A stretch of DNA of 10,120 bases, taken from Holophagaceae bacterium. GTDB taxonomy: Bacteria > Acidobacteriota > Holophagae > Holophagales > Holophagaceae. Under the pieces are notes generated by a model. The model saw only the letters and a program-made list of their open reading frames with translations, had not been told where the DNA came from and ran no database searches. The DNA is taken from the NCBI GenBank assembly GCA_025353305.1, contig JANXQX010000188.1, forward strand, positions 1 to 10,120, in the 5' to 3' direction. Positions 1 through 5,456 of the stretch are shown here, piece by piece (positions within the stretch are counted from its first letter, which is position 1; each line of letters begins with the position of its first letter). Made by a program: the position numbers and the translations under genes.

Positions 1-126
1 GCCGAAGGCCTCAACTCCATCCTCCAGGCCGCCAAAGCCAAGGCCCGAGGCTACAGCACCACCCGCAACCTCATCACCATCGCCTACCTGTTGGCAGGCA
101 AGCTCAGCTACGGCCTACCCACCTGA
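1..126 (+). CDS. ISL3-family transposase, C-terminal 41 residues
   Basis: The first 41 codons of the window are open and end in TGA at 124-126; the gene begins outside. The translation contains EGLNSILQAAKAKARGY followed by a short hydrophobic run and ends KLSYGLPT. A Glu in an EGxN context followed by a basic A-K-A-R-G-Y stretch is the usual end of the DDE domain of ISL3-family transposases, where the Glu is the third catalytic acidic residue. The enzyme would cut and paste its own insertion sequence. It points toward the replication gene and stops 48 bp before that gene's stop codon. The family call rests on this short tail only, and a degraded copy upstream cannot be excluded. Confidence 0.75.
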   Translation, partial: AEGLNSILQAAKAKARGYSTTRNLITIAYLLAGKLSYGLPT

Positions 127-134
127 AATGGAAA

Positions 135-165
135 GGAACCCTAAATCTGATGGAGGTCGGGTTCC
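135..165. repeat. Probable right terminal inverted repeat of the ISL3-type element
   Basis: GGAACCC (135-141) and GGGTTCC (159-165) form a perfect 7-bp inverted repeat around a 17-base loop. It begins 9 bp after the transposase stop codon, where the terminal inverted repeat of an ISL3-type element is expected. It could also act as a small transcription terminator, although there is no following T run. The left terminal repeat lies outside the window, so the boundary cannot be confirmed here. Confidence 0.4.
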
Positions 166-174
166 TGGGGGACG

Positions 175-1656
175 CTAGTGCCGGTCTCCTTGCGGAGGGA
201 GGAGGCTCATGATCGTGTCGCGAATAGCCCGCTGGTCACAGCCCTGTACGAGCATCATTTCGGCAGCGGCCCAAACCTGTACCACTACGGACCGGGAGTA
301 GCGGACATCTCCGAGGAGGGCGCAGAGGATGTGGATGATTTCCCGTCGGAGGCGGTCCCATGCCGCGGGAGCCATTTCCACGACATCCTCATCTGCCGTC
401 TCATCCTCGGCCATTGTTTCCTCGTCGGACTTGGCGGTTTCCTTATCGCTCCAGAGGCCGCCAACGCGGAACCAGCGCATGCCGCGAGTCGCGTTCCACA
501 AATTGATGCGTTCGCCCACGGGCATCTCTGACTCAGAGAGTCCGCGAGCCCGCTTCAATGCGCCGAACACGCCCTCTTTGAAGAGTCGGTCCAAGTCGGC
601 CAACCGGGATCCGGGCGCTTCCATCTCTGTCACGTCGATGGCCAGATCCTCGTGATGTTTGTCGCCCTTTACGACGTAGTGAACGACAGCCGCCAGCGCA
701 CCCTGGGCCATCTGGAGCCAGTCGTCCTTCCACTCGCAGGTGATATGGAAGCGCGGAGCATTCTTCTCGAACCAGGCCCGGCAGCGGTCCCGGTATTCCA
801 GGAACCACTGTTCCTTCTCCGCGAGGGTAGGCAGTTCCATCGGAGGCCGCAGGGAGCCACCAAATTGTAGGTGAGGATGGAATCCAAACATCGACGAGAA
901 GGTGGTTTCAGGGGCCATGAAGTACCCCGCCAGAACTTTGGGGTGGAAGGACTTCACACGGCGATCTCCGCCCACCCATGGCTGTTTGGCGAACTCGTTC
1001 CAGAGGTCACTGAGGGCGTCGAATTTCTCTCGCGGGTTGCCACCCATGTGGTGACGGCAGGTTAGCGCCCCGGCGACGTGGATCAGGCTGGAATCTTGCT
1101 CCACGAAGGAAGCCCGGCGCTGAAGCTGGAGAAGCCGCCGTACGGCCAGCCGCAGCCCGCAGACCGGGCAGAGACGCTTGCAGCACTTCCAAAGCCCAGC
1201 GACGTGGCCACCGATATCCTTGCCCTCTCGGCTGACCTTGCGTCTTCCTACGACGCGCAGCTTGCCATCCTTGTCCTTCCCCCTCCTCGACTTTCCGCAA
1301 ATACGAAGATTTTTCAGTACGTGGGCCGATTCCGGTCTCTCGCCGAACTGCTTCTGGATGGCCTGGAGAAAATCTGCTTTCTGGGACCAGGTGGACTTCC
1401 GACCTCCGCGCCGGAACCCGGCCAGGGATGGAACCGCCTCGGCAGGAACACCTGAAGGAAGCGGCTTGTATTCATGCGTTTGGGAGTTGGTGCTATTTTG
1501 TGGACGCCGCCCCTTCCGGGGCGGCCTCGCATCGCTCGTCTGTTCGGCATTGGCTCGAGGTCGTGACGACTTCCGCGAACCCTCTTGAGATTGTGCCGGC
1601 GGTTCGTCAGAACCCATACTGGTAGCGCGGGCCGTGAGGTCCGGTGCTGTCGACAT
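175..1656 (-). CDS. rep: Rolling-circle replication initiator, Rep_1-like HUH endonuclease
   Basis: A 493-residue protein read from ATG at 1656. The order of motifs is that of plasmid rolling-circle Rep proteins. A Cys/Trp-rich finger comes first (C120, then W157-K-C159 and CPVC at 163-166). A degenerate motif 1 lies around residues 192-225. The metal-binding HUH motif reads H260-P-H262-L. Motif 3 is H-Y327-V-V-K330, with Tyr327 as the expected nicking residue and Lys330 as its partner. Such proteins nick the double-strand origin and stay covalently attached to the 5' end. The first 90 residues are Arg/Ser/Pro-rich and look disordered, and the tail after about 400 is acidic then helical, so the protein is longer than the usual 300-350 residues. 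The start was chosen because an AGGGA Shine-Dalgarno (1664-1668 on the minus strand) precedes it by 7 bases. The frame stays open to 1875, but that extension covers the inverted repeats and has poor protein character. Confidence 0.82.
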   Translation of the reverse strand: MSTAPDLTARATSMGSDEPPAQSQEGSRKSSRPRANAEQTSDARPPRKGRRPQNSTNSQTHEYKPLPSGVPAEAVPSLAGFRRGGRKSTWSQKADFLQAIQKQFGERPESAHVLKNLRICGKSRRGKDKDGKLRVVGRRKVSREGKDIGGHVAGLWKCCKRLCPVCGLRLAVRRLLQLQRRASFVEQDSSLIHVAGALTCRHHMGGNPREKFDALSDLWNEFAKQPWVGGDRRVKSFHPKVLAGYFMAPETTFSSMFGFHPHLQFGGSLRPPMELPTLAEKEQWFLEYRDRCRAWFEKNAPRFHITCEWKDDWLQMAQGALAAVVHYVVKGDKHHEDLAIDVTEMEAPGSRLADLDRLFKEGVFGALKRARGLSESEMPVGERINLWNATRGMRWFRVGGLWSDKETAKSDEETMAEDETADEDVVEMAPAAWDRLRREIIHILCALLGDVRYSRSVVVQVWAAAEMMLVQGCDQRAIRDTIMSLLPPQGDRH

Positions 1657-1668
1657 GGATGTGTCCCT

Positions 1669-1684
1669 GCGCCTGAGAAGGCGC
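1669..1684 (-). promoter_or_regulatory. Short GC-rich hairpin just 5' of the rep ribosome binding site
   Basis: GCGCCT (1669-1674) and AGGCGC (1679-1684) pair perfectly across a 4-base loop. In the minus-strand transcript this stem abuts the AGGGA Shine-Dalgarno at 1664-1668. It could influence ribosome access and thus Rep level. Function is inferred from position only. Confidence 0.45.
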
Positions 1685-1701
1685 TTTGTCCTGGCCAGCA
1701 C

Positions 1702-1730
1702 GGTGGGGGTCGTTGGCGCGACACCCCACC
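1702..1730 (-). repeat. 11-bp bulged hairpin in the rep leader
   Basis: GGTGGGGGTCG at 1702-1712 pairs with 1719-1730 (CGAC, one bulged A at 1723, then CCCCACC) around a 6-base loop, TTGGCG. It is about 45 bp upstream of the rep start. Either strand's transcript would fold strongly. There is no T run, so it is not an ordinary terminator; leader control or part of an origin fits better. Confidence 0.5.
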
Positions 1731-1788
1731 CCAGGCTATTTGAATGAGGAACCCCGGTGCTGCTCTGGGGCCCATGTGTGATCGGCTC

Positions 1789-1844
1789 ACCCTCGCCAAG
1801 GCAATGCCAGGTAAAGCACCTGTCATTGCCTTGGCTACGAGGGT
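1789..1844. repeat. Long three-part cruciform/hairpin upstream of rep; candidate double-strand origin
   Basis: The left arm ACCCTCG-CCAAGGCAATG (1789-1806) pairs with CATTGCCTTGG (1824-1834), a 3-base bulge CTA (1835-1837), and CGAGGGT (1838-1844). After one C/T mismatch the stem continues as CAGGT (1808-1812) with ACCTG (1818-1822) around loop AAAGC. That gives 23 base pairs with only one mismatch and one bulge. It is the strongest structure in the window and lies 133 bp upstream of the rep start. Nick sites of rolling-circle origins commonly sit in or beside such cruciforms. A transcription-attenuation hairpin is the alternative. Confidence 0.6.
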
Positions 1845-1911
1845 GCCCGTGGTCGGTGGCAGGCAGCCCCAACATTCACTGATCGCGAAGAACCATCGAA
1901 TCGCTCGCGCC

Positions 1912-1956
1912 CGTCCCATCTCCCCCCCTTGGACGAGGGGGAGACGGGCCGGGACG
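1912..1956. repeat. Imperfect GC-rich hairpin between the regulator and rep
   Basis: TCTCCCCC (1919-1926) pairs with GGGGGAGA (1937-1944) across a 10-base loop. An outer stem, CGTCCC (1912-1917) with GGGACG (1951-1956), lies beyond an asymmetric internal loop. It lies about 110 bp past the stop of the AlpA-like gene on that gene's strand, so it could be a terminator for that transcript, but there is no T run. It may instead be part of the replication origin. Confidence 0.45.
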
Positions 1957-2064
1957 AACGCAGGGGGAAGAACTGCCAAGGGATGGGGACCCCTTGTAAA
2001 CCTGCGAAATGAGAGAGGGATCCAAGCCGAACCCCGCAGTGGGTGAGTTTACAAGATGCGCTCA

Positions 2065-2307
2065 TTACGCTGCCGACTCGCGGTCGGCCAGGAGCCGCTT
2101 GACTAGGAACCGGATCTCGTCGTCACCCTTGCCGGCTATGCGCGCGGCGTTGAGGGCTATCACCTCATACTCGGGCCACCCTCTAGCTCTCTCCCTAATT
2201 TTTACCGGCTTCGTGTAAAGCCCTTTCTTGATGTCGTCGTAATGCGTGCTCCTGGAGAGGCCACGCTGGCGGAGCACTTCGGGAAGTCGGAGGATTGCTT
2301 GGGACAT
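2065..2307 (-). CDS. AlpA-family DNA-binding regulator
   Basis: An 80-residue protein beginning MSQAILRLPEVLRQRGLSRS. The pattern ILRL-x2-V, then GLSRST-x-Y-x3-KKGLYTKPVKI, then a GW-x6-ALNAARIAGKGDDEIR tail is that of AlpA/CP4-57-type regulators. These are small MerR-like winged-helix proteins common on integrated elements, where they activate excision or regulate element genes. An in-frame GAGG Shine-Dalgarno (2315-2318 on the minus strand) lies 7 bases before the ATG. A good sigma70-like promoter is visible upstream (2389-2416). The gene is followed by the hairpin-rich region and then rep on the same strand, so it may influence rep expression. The family is clear; the target is not. Confidence 0.85.
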   Translation of the reverse strand: MSQAILRLPEVLRQRGLSRSTHYDDIKKGLYTKPVKIRERARGWPEYEVIALNAARIAGKGDDEIRFLVKRLLADRESAA

Positions 2308-2348
2308 ACATGAACCTCATAGGACATGAAGCCCATGCTAGATGTGCG

Positions 2349-2389
2349 GTTTTGCGCACTAGGCGCGCTCGGCCAACCCGTTTTGCGCA
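2349..2389. repeat. Direct repeats GTTTTGCGCA over the regulator promoter; operator candidate
   Basis: The 10-mer GTTTTGCGCA occurs at 2349-2358 and again at 2380-2389, 31 bp apart, so both copies sit on nearly the same helix face. The second copy touches the -10 hexamer of the AlpA-type gene's promoter and covers its likely start site. The first lies in the transcribed leader. A protein binding both would repress, which suggests autoregulation by the AlpA-like protein or control by the HTH protein of the neighbouring operon. The core TTGCGCA recurs at 2483-2489, 5370-5376 and 5393-5399. Confidence 0.5.
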
Positions 2390-2416
2390 TTCTATGGATT
2401 TCCCAAATGGGTTCAA
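2389..2416 (-). promoter_or_regulatory. Sigma70-like promoter of the AlpA-type gene
   Basis: On the minus strand TTGAAC (2411-2416) and TAGAAT (2389-2394) are separated by 16 bp. They match the consensus at 4 of 6 and 5 of 6 positions. Transcription would start near 2382, giving a leader of about 75 bases before the ATG at 2307. No other pair of comparable quality was found nearby. Confidence 0.55.
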
Positions 2417-2477
2417 TTGGCCGTATTGGTTTCTGTGGTGAAAATTTATTATTAGGCCAAGGGGTGTGCCAACAACG

Positions 2478-2520
2478 TCGGATTGCGCATAGGCAGTGGA
2501 GGGTCCGACGCGCAATCCGA
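2478..2520. repeat. 11-bp inverted repeat TCGGATTGCGC in the divergent control region
   Basis: TCGGATTGCGC (2478-2488) and its exact complement GCGCAATCCGA (2510-2520) are separated by 21 bp. The centre-to-centre distance is 32 bp, about three helical turns, like the 31 bp of the direct repeats at 2349-2389. The arms carry the same GATTGCGC core that is found near the oriT at 5368 and 5391. This fits a protein-binding site shared between the two regulatory regions better than an RNA hairpin. Confidence 0.5.
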
Positions 2521-2650
2521 TCCGGGGAGGACAGAGCCCCGTCAAACGCTCCTCGGTCCCTGCAGGCTTACTGGCCAAAAAGACTTAGGGTACATTAAGG
2601 TAAATAGTTTCATAAATTTGGAGTGATGTGACCAAAATACCGTGGAACCA

Positions 2651-2676
2651 TTTCACACTTCGTTTCACACTGTGAA
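2651..2676. promoter_or_regulatory. Operator-like TTTCACACT repeats and TTCACA palindrome upstream of the three-gene operon
   Basis: TTTCACACT occurs at 2651-2659 and 2663-2671, a 12-bp period. The second copy runs into TGTGAA, making the palindrome TTCACA-C-TGTGAA at 2664-2676. It lies 26 bp before the start codon of the first gene of the operon. This is the usual place and form of a repressor site, plausibly for the HTH protein encoded by the second gene. A convincing -35/-10 pair for the operon was not found; the AT-rich stretch at 2585-2620 is the likely promoter area. Confidence 0.5.
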
Positions 2677-2702
2677 GTAGGACATCCCACAGAGAGCGCC
2701 CA

Positions 2703-3530
2703 ATGAGCCACCACCTCTTCCTTGCGGATCCTCCCGAGACCGTCCCCCTGTCGACAAATGCCCCCCTGGAGCGGGTGATTGCACAGGTGAAGTTCCCCCC
2801 GATCCATCTAGCGGAGAAGAAGGGGATTCATGTCGGCTTCCATGAGTTGATCAAGCGCGAGTTCCCATATTGCACTCCTGAGCGGTTGCTTCAGATTGCC
2901 TGGGCGCCCGAGGGGGGTGAACTAAAGCAGATGGAAGCCCAGAATGTTTCCTTTCGTTTCGCATCGGCCGACAAGCAATGGGAACTGGTTCTCGCCGATG
3001 ATTTCATTTCGTTGGTTTGTACGCGCTACGACACGCGGGAAGAATTTGTCCAACGTTTCCGCTTGGCCATAGAGGTTGCGGCCAACTACTTTGGCATCGC
3101 CTACTGGGGGCGATTAGGTCTTCGGTACATCAACCGTGGCCCTAGATCAGAAGACCACGCTCGTGATCAATTCCAACAAATGCTAAAGGCGGAATACCGT
3201 GGAATCCCTGGAACGACCATTCTTGACGGGATGACGAACTGTTTGTTTTCAGCCGAATGGGATCTGGGCGGAGTTTTTGCCGCCGTTCGACATGGGTTCC
3301 TTGCGGCTGGGACCACCTACGAACCAAGTGGTGTTCCACCCTGGACCAAGGAAGCATGGATCCTTGATGTCGATGTATTCCTGAATCCCGAACGGAGTGG
3401 CCAGGTCGAATCCTTCACTGCTGATACGCTTTGTGCCAAGTTCTCAGAATTAGCCGACCGCGAATATTGCATCTTCAGGGAGTTGGTTACGCCAGAATTC
3501 ATAGCGGCACATAGGGGGGAGAAACAATGA
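2703..3530 (+). CDS. TIGR04255 family protein
   Basis: A 275-residue soluble protein with no signal peptide or membrane segment. The N-terminal LSTNAPLERVIAQVKFPPI (16-34) corresponds to the 'naPi-Evv-qirFp' opening of the TIGR04255 family. FRFASADKQWELVLADDFISLV followed by TRYDTREEFVQRF (84-119) matches the family's central beta-rich block. GRLGLRYINR (136-145), LDVDVF (221-226) and FRELVTPEF (258-266) match the later conserved blocks. Length is typical for the family. No biochemical function is established for it that I can name, and no catalytic motif is visible. A weak AGAGAG Shine-Dalgarno sits 6-7 bases before the ATG. The stop overlaps the next gene's start as ATGA, so the two are translationally coupled. 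Hand-counted lines in this operon are lower in GC than the flanking modules. Confidence 0.75.
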   Translation: MSHHLFLADPPETVPLSTNAPLERVIAQVKFPPIHLAEKKGIHVGFHELIKREFPYCTPERLLQIAWAPEGGELKQMEAQNVSFRFASADKQWELVLADDFISLVCTRYDTREEFVQRFRLAIEVAANYFGIAYWGRLGLRYINRGPRSEDHARDQFQQMLKAEYRGIPGTTILDGMTNCLFSAEWDLGGVFAAVRHGFLAAGTTYEPSGVPPWTKEAWILDVDVFLNPERSGQVESFTADTLCAKFSELADREYCIFRELVTPEFIAAHRGEKQ

Positions 3531-4138
3531 GTCCGGTCTACCAGCCGAGAATCTTGCCCTTGGAAGCGTGTTTCATTGCCTTTCTTACGGCAGTGCCATC
3601 TCCTGCTGGGCAGGACAACCTTCGTGCTAAACCAAAGCATCAACTCGTTGATATTAGTCGACCCGCAACCCCATCCCACACACTTGCATTCCGTCGCCTT
3701 AGAACCCTCACCGGTCTCTCCAAGACAAGACTATCTGAGATGCTATGTGTGGATCGTAGGACTCCGTATAACTGGGAAGACGGCAAGCCGATATCCCCTT
3801 CGAACGAGGCTCATCTGAGAGAAATCCTCGCTGCTCTGGAACCGCTTGAAGGGTGGGACCCCGAGTCAATTCGGGGATCTATACTTTCCATGGATGAAAA
3901 TGGTGTATGCCCAATGGATCGGTTCCGAGAAGGCCAATACCAGGAAGCAACCGCACGAATGTTCGCAGCCCTAAAAAACGGGGGACGTAGTTCATTCGGC
4001 GCTGTGGCTTTAGGGCATAGAGACCTTGCTGCTTCCCTGAAAGTCAGTGACCTGGATACTGATGAAGACCTGCCAATGACCAGCAAGACAGGCAAAAGGC
4101 TACGAATCGCCGGAAAGGTGATTCACAGCCGTGATTGA
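3527..4138 (+). CDS. Helix-turn-helix protein, second gene of the operon
   Basis: A 203-residue protein. Residues 52-104 (from TLAFRRLRTLTGLSKTRLSE through VDRRTPYNWEDGK) look like a Cro/C1-type helix-turn-helix. The GLSKTRLSEML and RRTPYNWEDG segments fit the two core helices and the 'sxxtvsrWExG' signature. The N-terminal 45 residues and the C-terminal 100 residues match nothing I recognise. It starts inside the stop codon of the upstream gene (ATGA) and overlaps the next gene by 8 bases, so it is a fixed part of this operon. It is probably the operon's regulator, acting at the TTCACA palindrome upstream, or the DNA-targeting part of a complex. The long C-terminal domain suggests it may do more than repress. 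Confidence 0.65.
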   Translation: MSPVYQPRILPLEACFIAFLTAVPSPAGQDNLRAKPKHQLVDISRPATPSHTLAFRRLRTLTGLSKTRLSEMLCVDRRTPYNWEDGKPISPSNEAHLREILAALEPLEGWDPESIRGSILSMDENGVCPMDRFREGQYQEATARMFAALKNGGRSSFGAVALGHRDLAASLKVSDLDTDEDLPMTSKTGKRLRIAGKVIHSRD

Positions 4139-5000
4139 TGTGTCGTCCGTTAACCAGGCAACCGCCGACTGGTGGCAGGGTGACTATATTCTTCTCGAGG
4201 AACTTGGTGATGATTACCCATTAGAAATGCTTCACCTGGTAGGGGGACAGGAAATGGAGCCTTCTACGGATGAAGCTATTGCCTGTAGATCACTCGATGT
4301 AGATGGCTTTGCAATGATCACTCAGACTTGCGATGTCACCCGCGAATGGAAGGGCAAAGAGAGAAAGTGGGTAATCCTGGCACCCGTGGTAAAGCCACCA
4401 AGAGACCAATGGAGATCAATATGCAGCGGCAGTGGATCGCGGTACCACACAACCGAAACACTTAAGGCACATGGTTTGGCAATTGATCTTGAACGAATGC
4501 AGACCTTTTCGAAGCTGGCCCTAGCGAAGGTTTCCAAATTTCGACGCTCTGGATGCTCATCTCAATCAGAGCGGAGAATGTTAGCCGAGGCTATCGGAGA
4601 CAAGCTCACCCGTCCTGCGTTACCGGACGATCTTACAAGTTCAGAGGCTGGCCATGAAGGGGCAATAGCTGAACTAGAAGGATGTCTTACCCAAGCAATA
4701 GAGGAGGAGGGGGATCTTGGACATTTCCTCCGGGCTACTCACGAAATTCGCCTCATGCCATTTGGGGAGAACACCGCTAACCCCTGGGAAACAGGAACAG
4801 TGGAAGTTCTATTTTATTTCATCATGAGGGTTCCACGCCTTGCCGCGACAGATCTTGAACAGTGGGAACCAATGGCGAAGGATATCGTCACGCTTCTGAA
4901 GACAAACGGTCGGTTCAGGCTTAGGGGTGTGGGCTACAAAATCGAAACTTGGAATAGCCTGAGTGCAGCGGAATTGAAGCGCTCAGATCGGTTGGCCTAG
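4131..5000 (+). CDS. Unnamed protein with TQTCD motif, third gene of the operon
   Basis: A 289-residue soluble protein starting at GTG 4131 inside the previous gene; GTG at 4140 is an alternative. I cannot name the family from characterised members. Notable segments are WWQGDYI (14-20), ITQTCDVTR (63-71) followed by a basic patch and WVILAPVV (80-87), and KLTRPALPDDL (158-168). The hydrophobic strand ending in TQTCD and the RPA-x-PDD block look like conserved family signatures. Cys67 and Asp68 are candidate active or metal-binding residues, but no fold can be assigned by eye. Residues 174-195 form an acidic helix. Overlap with the preceding frame and lower GC (28 of 60 bases at 4201-4260) mark it as part of the cargo operon. 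A role in defence or as a toxin component is conjecture. Confidence 0.6.
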   Translation: MIDVSSVNQATADWWQGDYILLEELGDDYPLEMLHLVGGQEMEPSTDEAIACRSLDVDGFAMITQTCDVTREWKGKERKWVILAPVVKPPRDQWRSICSGSGSRYHTTETLKAHGLAIDLERMQTFSKLALAKVSKFRRSGCSSQSERRMLAEAIGDKLTRPALPDDLTSSEAGHEGAIAELEGCLTQAIEEEGDLGHFLRATHEIRLMPFGENTANPWETGTVEVLFYFIMRVPRLAATDLEQWEPMAKDIVTLLKTNGRFRLRGVGYKIETWNSLSAAELKRSDRLA

Positions 5001-5024
5001 CTCTATCAACCATCTCCAAGGAGA

Positions 5025-5324
5025 TCAGAATTCGGTCGATCCCTTGGCGGAGGATTCTTCTCTCATGGAGAGGTCAAACAGTGCCCGATCCCGGTTCCAC
5101 CGAAGGAAGGGATCCATGGCTTTGCGCAAATCTTCCAAGGTCCTCATCGAGGGGATTGAATGACTGGCTTCTAGTTGATTGAGGACCATGAGCCCGACGA
5201 GGACCGCGCGCCTGGTTCGAGTTTTCCTGTCAGCCTCCTTGGTCTGTCCTTCCAGCTTTGCTGCACGGGCTAACAGTTGAGAGGCTTTTGCCCTGATCTC
5301 AGAGGCTCGAGTTGCCTTGTCCAT
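5025..5324 (-). CDS. TraD-like conjugal transfer/mobilization accessory protein
   Basis: A 99-residue basic protein. The first 32 residues form a charged amphipathic helix. They are followed by DRKTRTRRAVLVGLMVLNQL (32-51), the RK-x-R/D-TRR-x-x-x-x-G pattern of the small TraD family encoded beside relaxases on Ti-like and other mobilizable plasmids. Such proteins are thought to assist relaxosome assembly at oriT. The ATG at 5324 is preferred because GGAGG (5329-5333 on the minus strand) lies just before it, with a short 4-base spacer. The frame stays open to 5729, but that extension runs through the oriT and antisense to the relaxase. The gene diverges from the relaxase across the oriT region. 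It converges on the cargo operon with only 24 bp between stop codons. Confidence 0.72.
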   Translation of the reverse strand: MDKATRASEIRAKASQLLARAAKLEGQTKEADRKTRTRRAVLVGLMVLNQLEASHSIPSMRTLEDLRKAMDPFLRWNRDRALFDLSMREESSAKGSTEF

Positions 5325-5367
5325 GGGACCTCCATAGACCCATTCTCCTCCTCCGGCCAGACCCCTT

Positions 5368-5399
5368 GATTGCGCATGGATGGGGGACAGGATTGCGCA
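5368..5399. repeat. Direct repeat GATTGCGCA beside oriT
   Basis: GATTGCGCA occurs at 5368-5376 and 5391-5399, 23 bp apart, between traD and oriT. The 10-mer GATTGCGCAT at 5368-5377 is identical to 2481-2490 in the control region of the AlpA-type gene. This suggests the same protein binds upstream of traD and upstream of the regulator. Copies lie 45-75 bp upstream of the TraD start, where a repressor or activator of traD would act. Confidence 0.45.
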
Positions 5400-5433
5400 A
5401 AGGGCCGCCCAAAAGGCCGCGCAAAAGAGCCAT
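5398..5433. repeat. Three imperfect 12-bp tandem repeats beside oriT
   Basis: CAAAGGGCCGCC (5398-5409), CAAAAGGCCGCG (5410-5421) and CAAAAGAGCCAT (5422-5433) follow one another without gaps. The third copy is the most diverged. They end about 25 bp from the nic core, so they could bind an accessory relaxosome protein such as the TraD-like protein, or be a control site for the divergent genes. Confidence 0.4.
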
Positions 5434-5456
5434 GAAGAGATGGTGTACGGTACCCG

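Larger units (their letters stand above)
1657..2064. other. Gene-free stretch with stacked inverted repeats; candidate replication origin or rep leader
   Basis: No convincing gene lies between the regulator and rep, although shadow frames are open. The stretch holds four separate inverted repeats (1669-1684, 1702-1730, 1789-1844, 1912-1956) within 290 bp. Directly upstream of a rolling-circle rep gene, such structure is expected for the double-strand origin, the single-strand origin, or an attenuator or antisense-RNA leader controlling copy number. No known nick sequence of the pC194/pUB110 type (CTTGATA) was seen, so which hairpin, if any, is nicked is open. The origin role is inferred from position and structure. 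Confidence 0.45.

Noticed and set aside
1835..1840. CTACGA in the long hairpin as a pMV158-type nick site
   Set aside because: The initiator is of the Rep_1 type, not the pMV158 type, and a six-base match is too short to claim a nick site.
1657..1875. In-frame N-terminal extension of the Rep protein up to 1875
   Set aside because: It would run through the leader hairpins, has no Shine-Dalgarno and looks unlike protein; ATG 1656 with AGGGA is better supported.
1314..1979. Open frame of 221 codons antisense/alternate to rep
   Set aside because: It overlaps the rep coding sequence and hairpins, and its translation (Pro/Arg-rich, no motif) is a typical shadow of a GC-rich gene.
2326..2598. 90-codon plus-strand open frame in the divergent control region
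   Set aside because: It overlaps the promoter and repeats, has no Shine-Dalgarno and shows no protein-like pattern.
5012..5025. ATCTCC-AA-GGAGAT palindrome between the cargo operon and traD as a bidirectional terminator
   Set aside because: The loop is only two bases, the stem is weak and there is no T run on either side.
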